Below are positions 24,400 to 34,440 of a stretch of 64,000 nt of DNA, one piece after another. Source of the stretch: Calliopsis andreniformis (lineage: Eukaryota > Arthropoda > Insecta > Hymenoptera > Andrenidae); contig NC_135066.1 of NCBI RefSeq assembly GCF_051401765.1, positions 21,207,501 to 21,271,500 on the forward strand. Reading direction: 5' to 3'. The number at the start of each line of letters is the position of its first letter. The stretch's first letter is position 1. The notes under the pieces were generated by a model. The model ran no database searches and was not told the origin of the DNA. It saw only the letters and a list, made by a program, of their open reading frames with translations. Position numbers and translations under genes: made by a program.

Positions 24400-25670
24400 C
24401 GGGCTCGTTTGGTGATTAAGCAGATCACGGTGCAGGCTCGCTGGATACTTCAGACCCTCCTGCTCGTAGAGTCGACAGTTTCAAGTACACGGCGAACGCG
24501 CTCGCGGCCCGAACTTACAGCAATGGGAAGCGACCTTAAGAAACCATATGATTCTGTAAGCAGGTTGCTTAGAACTACGGTGTTAGTTGTATACTCTTTT
24601 GCAATGTCACTTATATTGGATTTACTTTGTGTTTCAAACATAAATCTTACAAAATTTTCAAAGGTCAGCGGGTACTTTTGAGCATTCTATATAATGTTAT
24701 TTTTAGCGGGTAGTAGTTTTTTTTAATATTGCTAATGGAAAACGATTTGTTTTCGTCAAAGCACTTCCTAACTCTTTTTGTTTTTTTTTTTATGTTTATT
24801 TTAATATTCTCTTCTTTATCGTTATTACCTGTATTTATATTGCCTGTATTTATTATTTCGGAAAAGCTTGTAGATGATGTTGCAGTGGATAGTGGTCTTT
24901 TCGTCCTACTAGGAGGTGGCATATCCTGTCTAGCTTTTTTGTCTTCTTCGTCCATTTGTGAAATATCCATTTGACTCTCATAACCATTTACTGTTATCTG
25001 AGGAGCGTTATCCTGTGGTTCGTGAATGTTGGTTGCGGTGTTTTTAGTGTTTTGCTACATGCCCCTCTTCCTTGCAGAGGAAGCATGATACTTTTCCGTT
25101 GAGAAGTACATCTAGTACACTGTATTATCAAAATTTATTTGAAGAGTGTTTGGTAGTTTATCAACGTCTTCCGGTTGCACGTACATTTGTTTGCGGAAGC
25201 TGAGTACACGAGCGTATCTGGGAATGCTTATAACTGCTCTAATGTTTTTGATTTGTGAGGTGGATTTTATATTTAATTTTAGCAATTCCTCTTCTATAAT
25301 GAAATTAGGAATAATTGGACAAACATTGAATATTATTCTAAGGTATGCGGTCCTATGTTTACCTTAGTGCGAGTACCAGTAAGCTTGTCAGCTATCTCTC
25401 TTGTACTGATATATACACACACACGTCCATGAGATATACGTGAGATGTAACGAACATTATTAGGTTGAACTATATTACCGATCGCCACTGCGTAGTCCTG
25501 CACTGTAAGGCCTTCTATTGAGTCTAAAATTATTGCTTGTTCCTTGGTCAGATATTGCACTTGTTGCACCATTCTTGCATACGACATTGAAGGAGTGATT
25601 TTTGCTGCCGGCATTGCCATATTTTCAGAGAAGTCACTGCAAGAATCTCCGTAGTCAGAGACCGCTGCAG
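24400..25670 (-). pseudogene. LINE ORF1, gag-like RNA-binding protein
   Basis: ORF1 of this LINE type coats the element's RNA. The first long open stretch (25,620-25,333) begins MAMPAAKITPSMSYARMVQQ, but the frame is already open upstream from about 25,670 (KRKGTAAVSDYGDSCSDF), so the real start is uncertain. It continues after a shift as LKLNIKSTSQIKNIRAVISI and then reaches CFLCKEEGHVAKH (near 25,080). This is a CCHC zinc knuckle whose last Cys codon is replaced by a stop. Basic and Ser/Thr-rich stretches follow (24,970-24,665, with KINIKKKTKRVRK), then a further piece at 24,641-24,450 starting MFETQSKSNISDIAKEYT. The order of knuckle and basic tail fits I/R1-group ORF1. At least three breaks are visible. 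Confidence 0.7.
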
Positions 25671-25859
25671 TTCCTTTCCTTTTTTTTAAATTTCTTGCTT
25701 GGACTTTAGAAAATTGATGAACTATTACTCCATTATGTTCATTTACTGAACGGTTGAAATACGGATTTAAACTTCTTCGCTTCGATTGTGTTCCGCTATC
25801 ACACGCTTACACTCGTACGTAAACACGTCTTGCCTCTACGAGGGTTCGGCACTCAATCC

Positions 25860-26083
25860 GTACGAATACTTATTGCGTTTATATACTGGTCAATATTTTG
25901 GTTTTTTCTTGATAACTTTACCAATTATTCAACCAACTATTTTTGTTGTTGCACTGTATCTGTTCTAAAGATTTTCGAGAATATGTACAGTCTCATTGTT
26001 TCTAAAACATTAGTTAATAAATTACAATTTCACAATATATTATTCGCAACTAGTCGGTGTACGAATTCTTTCTACATCCACTG
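25860..26083. repeat. Right TIR of the Tc1-like element
   Basis: This is the inverted counterpart of 18,721 to about 18,945, with shared strings such as ATTCAACCAACTA and GCACTGTATCTGTTCTA. The innermost part of the same arm is displaced to about 20,110-20,170 by the LINE. The ORFs at 25,786-26,198 run across the LINE 5' end and this TIR and are not genes. Confidence 0.8.
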
Positions 26084-26085
26084 TA

Positions 26086-26345
26086 CGTATTCTGAAGAAT
26101 TCCTTCTTCAACTTTGTCATATTGATGCCGATCACGGCCACGATTTTCGTGATGAAATTCAAAGGAGCCACCCTCGATCTGTTCGTTCCGTCCTTTGAAT
26201 AATCCGTCTGTCAGGATAGCGACGATTATGGTGCTGTTGTCTGTAATAGACAGCTGTGGTAGAAGCATTGCCGTTGCAAGCTCCTAATGCACGGATTATA
26301 TCCATGTATTCACAGTTGGTGTACCTCGCCAATACGATAGCTTTA
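26086..26345 (-). pseudogene. Transposase, N-terminal part (IS630/Tc1/mariner superfamily)
   Basis: The minus strand reads KAIVLARYTNCEYMDIIRAL, then GACNGNASTTAVYYRQQHHN and RRYPDRRIIQRTERTDRG. This is the helix-turn-helix start typical of the family (E-Y-x-D-M, then G-x-C-x-G-N-A, then P-x-R-R-x-P-D-R-R). A frameshift near 26,180 switches to EGGSFEFHHENRGRDRHQYD and KVEEGILQNT, after which the Tc1-like element begins. It is the 5' half of the gene whose 3' half is at 18,110-18,718. About 40 residues expected between the halves are absent, presumably deleted. The 72-codon ORF at 26,050-26,268 mixes the second frame with TIR sequence. Confidence 0.8.
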
Positions 26346-26465
26346 GAAATAATCGGAGCTCCTATCTACAGTCAGTACTTGGCTAAAATGACAGCAGGCA
26401 AGTTATCACTGGTTAAGGAGTTTCTACATTGTTTATAAACACAAGCGGCAATGGGAATGGCGGAC

Positions 26466-26657
26466 TATGATAGAATTAATTTCAGCAGGCGGCTCAGGGT
26501 CACTCAACCACTCATGCGCCTTTCTGGTGGGTTCCCCTGTGCGCGCGGACGCACTTGCCGCGCGTGTGGAATATCCGTGAGCTCACTCTGTCCCACCAGA
26601 AAGGCGCGTGAGGGGCTGAGTGACACTGAGCCGCCTGTTGAAATTAATTCTACTATA
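26466..26657. mobile_element. GC-rich palindromic MITE, copy 2
   Basis: It has the same arms as copy 1 (TATGATAGAATTAATTTCAG at left, AATTAATTCTACTATA at right). The central GC-rich region is inverted relative to copy 1 and lacks about 14 bases around ACTGCCGCGGTGGG. It lies between the transposase start and the right TIR of the IS630-like element, a second independent hit on that layer. The 78-codon ORF over it is an artefact. Confidence 0.85.
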
Positions 26658-26832
26658 GATCTGGCGAACAAAGTGGACTCTGTCTAAGTGCACAGGTACC
26701 TAACGAATTTTCAAACTCTATTTTCTCAAAATGAATCCCTGTATGAAAAAACTTTATTCTACATTTTCAACTCGATTTTATATGAGAAATCATCCCCTTG
26801 CCGGTTGTACCACGATTTAGCAAATACCCTGT

Positions 26833-26890
26833 ATAATACTTTTTTCTTAATTTTGCTTATAGAATATACTGGCAAAGTTATACCTGAACA
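26833..26890. mobile_element. Right remnant of the host family B element
   Basis: AATACTTTTTTCTTAATTTT followed by GCTTATAGAATATACTGGCA matches 57,764-57,815 of the intact family B element (GATATTTTTTCTTTATTTTC, then GCTCGTAGAATATATTGACA). The sequence then diverges before a clear terminal end. Confidence 0.5.
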
Positions 26891-27184
26891 TACGGAGACA
26901 TTTTTTGTATCTTTTAAACATATTAAAAATTGTATATCTTTTTATTTTATTCGAATGTTAATGCTACCCGTGCTGCGTACCATAGTATGTAATCTCCAAA
27001 AAATTCTTTCTGGACGGTAGGACGTCTAGTTTATCAACTGTAAATTGGAATCTAAAAAAATCAAACGAATATATTCTCAAACTATGTGAAGCTTCTAATG
27101 CAGTGGATCTACGAAAGTGAAAATGTAATTTTGTTTTATTCTTTTCTGACATTTCAAAATCAAACATAATTTTTTTATCGATCA
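26891..27184. other. AT-rich DNA without a recognisable gene
   Basis: Two ORFs (26,688-27,020 plus and 26,964-27,185 minus) span the TIR and adjoining AT-rich DNA; no domain was recognised. Confidence 0.5.
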
Positions 27185-27325
27185 AAGGAACCTATGGAAA
27201 TCCGGATATCCGATTACTCGGATCCAAATTCGGATCTCTGAATTATTCGAATCTAACTTCGGATATCCGGATACTCGAAAATCGAATGCTCTGGACTCGG
27301 ATACTTGTAAATCCGAGGAATATTA
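27185..27325. repeat. Degenerate CGGATATCCG-type short repeats
   Basis: AATCCGGATATCCG, ACTCGGATCC, TTCGGATCTC, TTCGGATATCCGGATACTCG and ACTCGGATAC follow one another. This is a decayed array of near-palindromic 8-12-bp units with no fixed period. Confidence 0.6.
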
Positions 27326-27589
27326 AGAGTCTTAGTCTGTTATATTAATACGTACCTTTAGACTTGCAATTCCAAGCAACTAATATCCTGCAATATATTC
27401 ACCTATTTTTCAATGTTTAACCCTTATCATCCTTAGCATTTAAATACAGATTTCCAGGGATTGAAATTCAGAAAATTAAGACAAATGTACAATACAACGA
27501 CTTATGAAATTTGTATGTATTTAAATAGGTAAAAAAATTGAGAGCTTGAGTATCTAGAAGTTCTAGGTGCAATATTTGAAATTTCAAGT

Positions 27590-27870
27590 GAATTAGAGAC
27601 TTATATTCTAAATATTTCTAAAAAATTACAAATCTGAAGATTTGGAAATTTCAGTTTTGAATATTTGAAAGTTTTAAAGTTTAGGATTGATACATTTGAG
27701 AAGTTGAAGATTTGCATTTCAAATATTTGAAAGTTGTGAAATATGAAGGTTTGAAAGCTTCCAATACTTGAAAATTCAATTCCTTGAAAATTAAAGAAAT
27801 TGAACATTGATTTATATCTTGAATATTCAAAACATTAAACATTCAAACAGTTGAAAAGAATTTAATTACG
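27590..27870. repeat. Degenerate TTTGAAA-type tandem repeat, copy 2
   Basis: Phrases such as GAAGATTTGGAAATTTCAG, AATATTTGAAAGTT and AATATTTGAAAGTTGTGAAA recur irregularly. It is the same type of tract as at 0.88-1.14 kb and 62.31-62.71 kb. The 68-codon minus-strand ORF inside it is a repeat artefact, rich in Phe and Asn. Confidence 0.65.
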
Positions 27871-27899
27871 TTGAGGAAATCCTTAAAAGTATTATTAAT

Positions 27900-28450
27900 C
27901 CGCTCTCTGTTTGCGCAAATATGGTTTTCGTTCAAGTACTGTACATAAAATTCCCACGGAAAGCTATCTTAATTCTCCCACACAACTGCTCGCGCTCGCT
28001 CAAAGAACTCAATCTTCTAATCGTTCTACGACAATTTTACGAGTTATTCCCTCGATTGAGCTTCGAATCGATCCACCGTGTCTCTAGGCGGGACTGCAGG
28101 ATTGTTCCACGACAACAATGTTAAAACCGAGTCTGGGGTTAGTCTTGTTACGTGCTCGCAAGCATATAAAGGTGCTTAGTTAACCGTGCGAACTGCCATT
28201 CGAAATCAGCAGGGAGAGTTCTCGTATATGTTTGAAGCGATTCTGACGCTTTGATCGACGAACCGAAACGCGCAATGTTACGCAAGTCTCTTCTGATGTC
28301 TCTCTTCTAGAAATTAGATTATAACGACGCTCGGGCGACGTTTAATTAAAGAGCTGGAACTTCGCTACGCGATCCTCGTTCTCTCGGATGCGTTGCACGG
28401 TTCTTTAACACTTTCATCGCTGATGATTTAGAGGATCGTGCACTGGGAAA
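27900..28450 (+). promoter_or_regulatory. GC-richer block with a possible core promoter
   Basis: The block stands out from the AT-rich surroundings. CATATAAAGG at 28,165 is a good TATA box, and about 30 bp downstream CCATTCG could be an insect-type initiator, giving a possible start near 28,197. GTTAACCGTGCGAACTGCC lies between. A 67-codon ORF (27,921-28,124) precedes the TATA and is not convincing; downstream only short frames are seen, such as MLRKSLLMSLF at 28,275. It could be a promoter with a non-coding first exon, or simply a conserved non-coding block. The direction is inferred from the TATA only. Confidence 0.3.
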
Positions 28451-31400
28451 ATTGACGATAATGTAATTAAGTATAGCAGACACTTTGCTAGTTAAATCTT
28501 CCTCTGTCTAAACTGTCTACAAATGAGAGCTCTGTTCCCTTAATTAAACTACTTTCTCTTTTTGTTTAATTCTCTTGTTCATCGACCGTTTATACGAATT
28601 GTCAGCACATGAAAAGACAGAGGAAGAAGGGTTTAAAGTTTATTATATTATCATTAAAAACAGAATCAAACATTTGCGAGAAATGTACATGCAAAACTTC
28701 ATCGAACATATTCTAACTACCTGCAACAAACACAGCAACAAAAAAAACCAACACAACCTATTAAACTCCTTGAACATATTACAAAAAGAAGATAGGTATA
28801 TGTAGAAGAATATTGATTTTCCTAAAAGAAATTGGACCCTATAAATTGATATGGTTATGTACATAACTTACTGCAATCTCATCGTGGTCACTAATAACTT
28901 CGTGAGGTGCATGTGACCCTAAATTACGAATTAAAAAAAAAATTTAGTATGCCGTTTAATGTATTTTAAATACTTAAGTTTCTCCATAGGTTCGTCGTTC
29001 TTTATTCTGTAATGTGAATTTTATTTTGATCTACACCCACTGGATGTTTCGTATAAGATACATGTGCCACTTAGCATAGTTTTGCATAATTCGCAAGATA
29101 GGTGATTTTCTTTGTTGAGAAGATGTCGGAGTGCCTGATTCTGTGTGTTTTATCGTGGTTCTTACCAATATACATTGTCAACAAGAAACGAAAATTCTCA
29201 TTGTCATAAAAATATGCGTTGTCGAAGTGAAACAGGAGTTCTAGTTTTGCGAAAACTGTGCGCTTTATTAAAATCTCTCGTTATATAGGAAAATTTTAGG
29301 GAAAATAAAATGTGTTAACATAGCGGCTTATTGGTATCTTTCTAGGGTGTATGATATGTTACTTTTGTATAAGTTGTCTATAATTGATAGCTACATATCG
29401 TGAACTTATTCAAGGTTTCCATTCTTTATCCTAATGCTTCTTCATATTTTGGTTTTCCTAGGAGAATATAATATCAGAGACTAAATTAGTCAGTTACATA
29501 TTTCTCTAGCTGCTCTATCTATTCCTCCATTCATTTCAATGCCTACAGAGAGAATCCAAATTACGGTGATCGGAGTATTTCTCTGGAATGACTTGGCATA
29601 GAATTCGTGGTAATTTTGAATAACACTATCACCCGCTAGTTATAAATTTCTAGTTAGTTTACAGAGTCACAAAAAATACCAGTCGTTCTTACGATAATTC
29701 GATTGAATTTAGATGACGTGTTTTAGTGTGTTATGTTCGAACTGTTTTTATAGCCATTAGGAGTAACAGAATAGATTAGAATTGTTATTATATAATTCGA
29801 AAGAAATCGTCTGAAATATTGTAATAAATTCGAGGAGGAGTATCTCTCCATATACAAATTGCTGAGAAACAGAATACAGTAGACCCACATACACATACAA
29901 TAACTCATATATTCATTGAGGTATAGATACTCAAAATATTACTCAATTTTTAAATTTATTGTGCTGAATTGCTTTTTTTATCTGTCTCATTTCCAGTGTT
30001 AGGTTAAACTTTTTCCAATTTTAATATAAAAAAGTAATGGAAAAACTACAAAATTAAAATTTTAATATGTGGATTTAACAATTATTCATGAATGAATTCG
30101 AAAGTTATTGTTCGGAAAGAAACATTTTCAAATAACATAGGAGAATCACTTTTTTTTCACTAGATTTAATTTATTGAATGAAAAAATTCCGAAAAGAACA
30201 TTCAGTGCTAGCTCATTTTTTTCACGAATGAAATTCTAATTATCTTATTGTCTGAAAATAAATATCTTATTGTTTAAAAGAAGTCACCTAAATCATAATC
30301 CAATTTTATGTTCCCGATAAGATCAGTTTCGATATTCTTTAAAGAGTTGAGCAACTTATTCAACCAAAAATATTAAGTACTGTATTTATATACTACTTAA
30401 TTACTACAAGTCAAGTCATATAAATTATTTTGTCCATCTATATTATTCAATAAATGCGACGAACAGAATTATTTGTAGAAACTCTTTACTCTCCAATTAG
30501 CAACTTCAATTAGCAATGAGAATTAATAATTGTATTTCGTGTATTCAATGATACGAATGAGATTTACAATGAAACTTATAGCATAGTATTTAATTGTTTT
30601 TAATGAAAGCAACGATAGCCGCAGTAATTTTCTGAAAAAGTAATTGCAGCGACGAGAAATTAAGTTCAAATAATGTCATAGCAAACATTCGCGAGACTTT
30701 TGCATCATACTGGAAATGTTGAATTTAAGTATTTGTAATTAAAGACGAAAATGCGTCAGTAATCGTGTTTTCCTTTAAATAGAACTCCGCGGTTAGATAC
30801 TAAATTTAAACTGCGTCAATGAAAATTATTTTATAAATGAAAGAAAGCTCAAGTTCGTCTTTTTTAACGAAAATAAATCACCAATAAATTAAAATAAATT
30901 AAATAAATTAAAATTTTTTTATTAAATTCTATTAAAATTATTGGTGAAAAAGCGTGGATATTAAACATAAGAAATGTTTTATATAAACTTGACAATACAC
31001 GAATATTAAAATTAAAAGATCAGTATTCAATGATTCAAAAATTAATTTTAAATTAAGGTCAATATGCGTTCAATAATCCTAATGACCAAATTTCAAATAA
31101 AATAAACTGAATTTAACCAAATTATATAATCCATTATTTTCCCTGACTTTCACATACATAATACAGTATGTTAAATACTACTGTTCATAACAGGCAATAC
31201 CTGTTAATTGTTATTATTAATTATTGATAGTAATAATAACATAAATTATTACATATATATTTATATATTTATTTATTTATTTAATTTATATAATTGTTTT
31301 TCTTCTACAAACTATAATTCAAACGCAAATGTTAATATTTTTATTGCTTTCTTATCATTCTTCTATATATAAGCTATTTTCATGTTAAACGTTGCTTATA

Positions 31401-31528
31401 TAATATTTTATTAATGATTTAGGTACTTCATCAATTTGAATATTTTAATACTTCATATTTTAAATCTCATATTTTAAAACTTCTTCAGGTTTCTTTGTAC
31501 TAATACTAAAACTTTATAGTCTGCTGTC
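28451..31528. other. AT-rich DNA without a recognisable gene
   Basis: Very AT-rich with simple A/T stretches, notably 30,880-31,330. The short ORFs at 28,575-28,864 and 29,723-29,908 have no domain. Confidence 0.5.
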
Positions 31529-31795
31529 CTAAATAATGTTTTCCGGTGCATCCAATGCCTTTTTCCGGTTCGCTATCACATTTACCAACATCCTTTTAGG
31601 TCCAAGCGGAAGTTTCAAGGCCACAATGTCAGCTTCGGTTAATAACATTAAAGCTTCCAGATCAATCTGTTCTGGTTCTAAAATGGGATGTATGGACAAT
31701 AGATTATTGGCAACTAAGGTCCTTACTCTGTAAGGATGTCCATTCTTCACCACTTTCCTCTTCTTCTTCTTCCTCTTCTACAAGTATAAAGTATA
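31529..31795 (-). CDS. SAM-domain-like C-terminal coding fragment
   Basis: Sterile alpha motif (SAM) domains are about 65-residue helical protein-protein or RNA-binding modules. The minus strand encodes a basic stretch KKKKRKVVKNGHPYRVRT, then LVANNLLSIHPILEPEQIDL, EALMLLTEADIVALKLPLGP and KRMLVNVIANRKKALDAPEN, ending II-stop at 31,529. The E-x-I-D-x-x-A-L-x-x-L-T-x-x-D-[IV]-x-x-L-x-[LI]-x-x-G-x-[KR]-x-x-L pattern is the second half of a SAM domain. The first helix and usual Trp are not seen. The listed start is arbitrary: no ATG begins the frame, so this is likely a last exon or a truncated copy. The plus-strand ORF over the same bases is a shadow. A 751-bp inverted-repeat element starts only 7 bases upstream of the listed 5' limit. 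Confidence 0.5.
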
Positions 31796-31802
31796 AAGTA
31801 TA

Positions 31803-32553
31803 CAGGGTGTTTCCAAAATCGTGGGAAAACTCGGAGATGTAGGTAGAAGACAAGAAAATAAACCGAAAACTTCCTATGCAATATTCTCGGAAACACTTAG
31901 TTTGTTAGTTATACGCGATTTTATATTTCGTAAAATACCGGTGTAACAGTGACCCATCCCCTTTAAGGTCAGTGTCCAGGCTTCGACGAGGCCTCGAGCT
32001 TTTAAAGGTCTAAGCATTTCTGGGCCTAAGTGAGCTTCTGGCGACTCGCAACGCGTGTCGAGAGATATCTCATCAAATGGGAAAGCAAACTCTCTAATTG
32101 AAAATACTATTGATATTTATCTACAATTAAGGGGTTGCTTTGGCATTTTTAGAAAGTCGAAAATTTTACTTTCTCATAAAGGGATGTCTTGAACCTATTT
32201 AAATAACGTGGAAAAGATTTCATACTAAAATATTAAAAATCCGACTAGAGTATTAAGGAAGAACGCTGTGTGTGAATATTTGATGAAGTATCTCTGAATC
32301 ATTGATGAAGTGAATCATTTGATGAAGTATCTCTCGACATGCGTTGCGAGTCGTCAGAGGCTCACTTAGGCCCAGAGATGCCTAGTCCTTTAAAGGGGAT
32401 GGGCCACTGTCATATCGGTATTTTACGAAATATAAACCCGCTTATAACTAACAAACTAAGCGTTTCCGAGAATATTGTATATGAAGTTTTCGGTTTATTT
32501 TCTTGTCTACTACCTACATCTCCGAGTTTTCCCACGAATTTAGAAACACCCTG
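31803..32553. mobile_element. Inverted-repeat element with about 230-bp arms and CAGGGTGTTTC ends
   Basis: The left end is CAGGGTGTTTCCAAAATCGT; the right end, reverse-complemented, is CAGGGTGTTTCTAAATTCGT. TA flanks both sides (31,801-31,802 and 32,554-32,555). The arms continue with GGGAAAACTCGGAGATGTAG, AAATAAACCGAAAACTTC and GGGCCTAAGTGAGC, paired with inverted equivalents at 32,325-32,553. The centre (32,275-32,335) carries a short duplication of TGATGAAGTATCTCT. There is no transposase. The 76-codon ORF at 32,339-32,569 lies in the right arm and is an artefact. Confidence 0.85.
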
Positions 32554-32555
32554 TA

Positions 32556-33204
32556 TACATATAATGTAATTCACAATATTTCCTTGAATACTTTTGCATC
32601 ATACCAAAAAAAGTTTTAAATTTAGGGAGTGGAAAAAGTATGTCAAAAATTACTAAAAGGAAGTAAATGTGAACTAATGAGTATAGCCTTGCAGTAAGTA
32701 GTATGGAATATATTCTGCAACCTGTAACTTCAATTACAAATAAAAGTGTCACTTAAAATATTATTTGAGTGGATCTCACTTGATTTGTTACACAGTAGGA
32801 AACCGTTTAATTGACTTAAAATCACATTCAAAGATAAAGTGGTTCTTCGATGCCCAGTTTTTATTGAAATGTTGGAAAACAGAAACAAAAATGTTAAAGT
32901 GTTAAAAGTAATAGTTGTCCTGGCGGTTACAGTTCATGATTCTATACAGCAATATGATTAACATTTCGTACAGTTACATATTAGAAAACTTAATTTTAAA
33001 GAGCAATAAGTGTTGAATGACCAATTACTCTTGTTTCTAGTCCTAAATCATAAACGATCTACGTAACAAGAGTGGTATTTTTGAAGTAAAATTGTGACAT
33101 GAGTTAATTTTCCAAATGATAGTCTAAATTCGCAAAACCGACTTTCTCACTCTGTGACTAATAAAGACTAAGGATCTCATTTCCCTACTTAATACTTAAA
33201 TATA
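32556..33204. other. AT-rich DNA without a recognisable gene
   Basis: Nothing was recognised; the minus-strand ORF at 32,540-32,752 has no domain. Confidence 0.5.
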
Positions 33205-33560
33205 GAGAATGTTCGATTGCAGGTATCAAAAATTTTAAGAAGTGATTCTCATGCTAAAAGAAGACAAAAATGAAGATAGATGAAATTGTGTTTTAGGTTT
33301 TTCCCAGTTTTTAGGTAATTGTTAAGAAACCGCCTAAAATGCGTGGAAAATATGTATGACTCAGAACATATTCTACTGACTTTGCTGTGTCCGACCTGAC
33401 TAATAAATGTTGACAGTAGAATACGTTTCAAGTTAGATACATTTCACGCGAATTCAAGACAACTTTGCATCAATTAATAAGTCTGAAATAAAACCCTAAA
33501 CGCAGTTTCGTCATTCTTGACATTCGTCCTATTTTGGTCTGTAAAATCACCTCTTAAAAT
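33205..33560 (+). repeat. Dispersed repeat family F, copy 1
   Basis: TATCAAAAATTTTAAGAAGT (near 33,222) and CTGACTTTGCTGTGTCCGAC followed by CTGACTAATAAATG (near 33,375) match, in the same order and strand, the copy at 55,945-56,470. The 60-codon minus-strand ORF (33,249-33,431) and the 83-codon one in copy 2 share the sequence ISQVxHSxVS only because they read the repeat. Confidence 0.65.
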
Positions 33561-34077
33561 TTGTAGCACCTATCGTTGAATACCCAATATACCCGCAAAA
33601 CCTAAGCAGATTATGATTGTTACTCTGAAATCATTTTATTCAAATGCAAATAAAGGACATTAAAAGTACAGATTAATAGTAAGGAAAATAATACTATAAC
33701 AATGATAGGAAACAGAGATCGAATTCCAAATATACAACGTGCACTTAATACAGATTTTTCTTCAAAAAAAGAAGTTTTATATGCTAAGTCTTTATCTATC
33801 AGTTTTTACTCATTTCTCTAAAAAGATCTTTCCTGGATACAGCACGATTGCAAAAGCATCCTTTACACTATTTCGTTCAGAGTCTCATTGCTAGATTTGT
33901 CATACTTTAAAATAAAAGAGACATATTGGTATGTAGTATTACTCACAATACGTCACATACGTTATAATCAATGAACCTATATTAAGGAAATACTGTTCTG
34001 GTTTATATCATTCTTATTACTAGAACCTATTTATATCACAGACACATCTGGGAACATATTAATGTAGTATTATAGTT
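33561..34077. other. AT-rich DNA without a recognisable gene
   Basis: No gene, repeat or motif was recognised. Confidence 0.5.
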
Positions 34078-34440
34078 TTAAGAACCTAGATGTAAGTCGT
34101 AGCTGCAAGACCCTGCTGGAAGAAGGTCATAAATACGATTGACAAGGACCAGGCCCAACAACGAAACCGTTGGCGACCGACAGTCGGTCTGTGCCGTATT
34201 GGTCTTGGTGAGGGTTGAGTGGGTGCGAGAGTGTGGTGGGAGTGAGGAAAAGGGAAGAAAAGGTTTTTCCCGAAAAGGGACGGCAGAGTTGATGGAGACC
34301 TGCCACAAACCAATTCGATCGTTTTATCGCTACTTTAGTTTTAATACATTAATTTAAGTATTAATTCCACACTAATGATAATTCTTACGGTCGCATACAG
34401 GAGTCGAGTAACATCTCCCATAAGAAGCATCTAATTTACG
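34078..34440. other. GC-richer block, possibly a solo LTR or conserved element
   Basis: GC-rich DNA from about 34,090 to 34,310 gives way to an AT-rich tail ending near ACGGTCGCATACA at 34,400. Three overlapping ORFs of 72-76 codons on both strands are not recognisable. The shape would fit a solo LTR, but no TG..CA boundaries with a matching target duplication could be fixed and no second copy is in the window. Confidence 0.2.

Larger units (their letters stand above)
20171..25859 (-). mobile_element. Non-LTR retrotransposon with RNase H (I/R1/LOA-like), fourth layer
   Basis: It runs right to left: a short 5' leader (25,859 to about 25,670), ORF1 with a zinc knuckle, ORF2 with endonuclease, reverse transcriptase and RNase H, a 3' UTR, then an AATAAAAAAAA tail at 20,171-20,181. 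It is flanked by a 10-bp near-perfect duplication GTACRAATAC. At 5.7 kb, or about 5.5 kb without the MITE inside it, it is close to full length. RNase H after the RT excludes plain Jockey and CR1 types and points to the I, R1 or LOA groups. Many frameshifts and stops make it inactive. Confidence 0.85.
18721..26083 (+). mobile_element. Tc1-like element with long TIRs, third layer of the nest
   Basis: The left TIR starts CAGTGGGTGTAGAAAGTGTT at 18,721. The inverse (right) TIR ends ATTCTTTCTACATCCACTG at 26,083. TA duplications lie at 18,719-18,720 and 26,084-26,085. The arms align for about 240 bp (18,721-18,960 with about 25,845-26,083), including CTAGAACAGATACAGTGCA and TTAGTTGGTTGAATAA; that is long for a Tc1 element. 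It carries a transposase at 19,088-20,102. The right arm is split by the LINE at 20,171-25,859. Removing the LINE leaves an element of about 1.67 kb. It sits inside the transposase gene of the IS630-like element. Confidence 0.85.
17933..26831. mobile_element. IS630/Tc1/mariner-superfamily element, second layer of the nest
   Basis: The ends are inverted: the left begins CAGGGTGTTTGCGAAATCGT and the right, reverse-complemented, begins CAGGGTATTTGCTAAATCGT. Both are bordered by TA (17,931-17,932 and 26,832-26,833). The arms match for about 160 bp, including GAAAATTCGTTAGGTAC. Two pieces of a minus-strand transposase lie just inside the Tc1-like insertion at either side (26,086-26,345 and 18,110-18,718). 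Without nested DNA the element would be about 1.3 kb, a normal size for the superfamily. The copy is dead. Confidence 0.85.

Noticed and set aside
22018..25367. Plus-strand ORFs opposite the LINE (for example 23,833-24,144, 24,729-24,974 and 25,146-25,367).
   Set aside because: They are antisense shadows of the minus-strand LINE reading frames, which carry the recognisable motifs.
25786..26198. Plus-strand ORFs of 60 and 136 codons as a gene.
   Set aside because: They cross the boundary between the LINE 5' end and the right TIR of the Tc1-like element and read both antisense.
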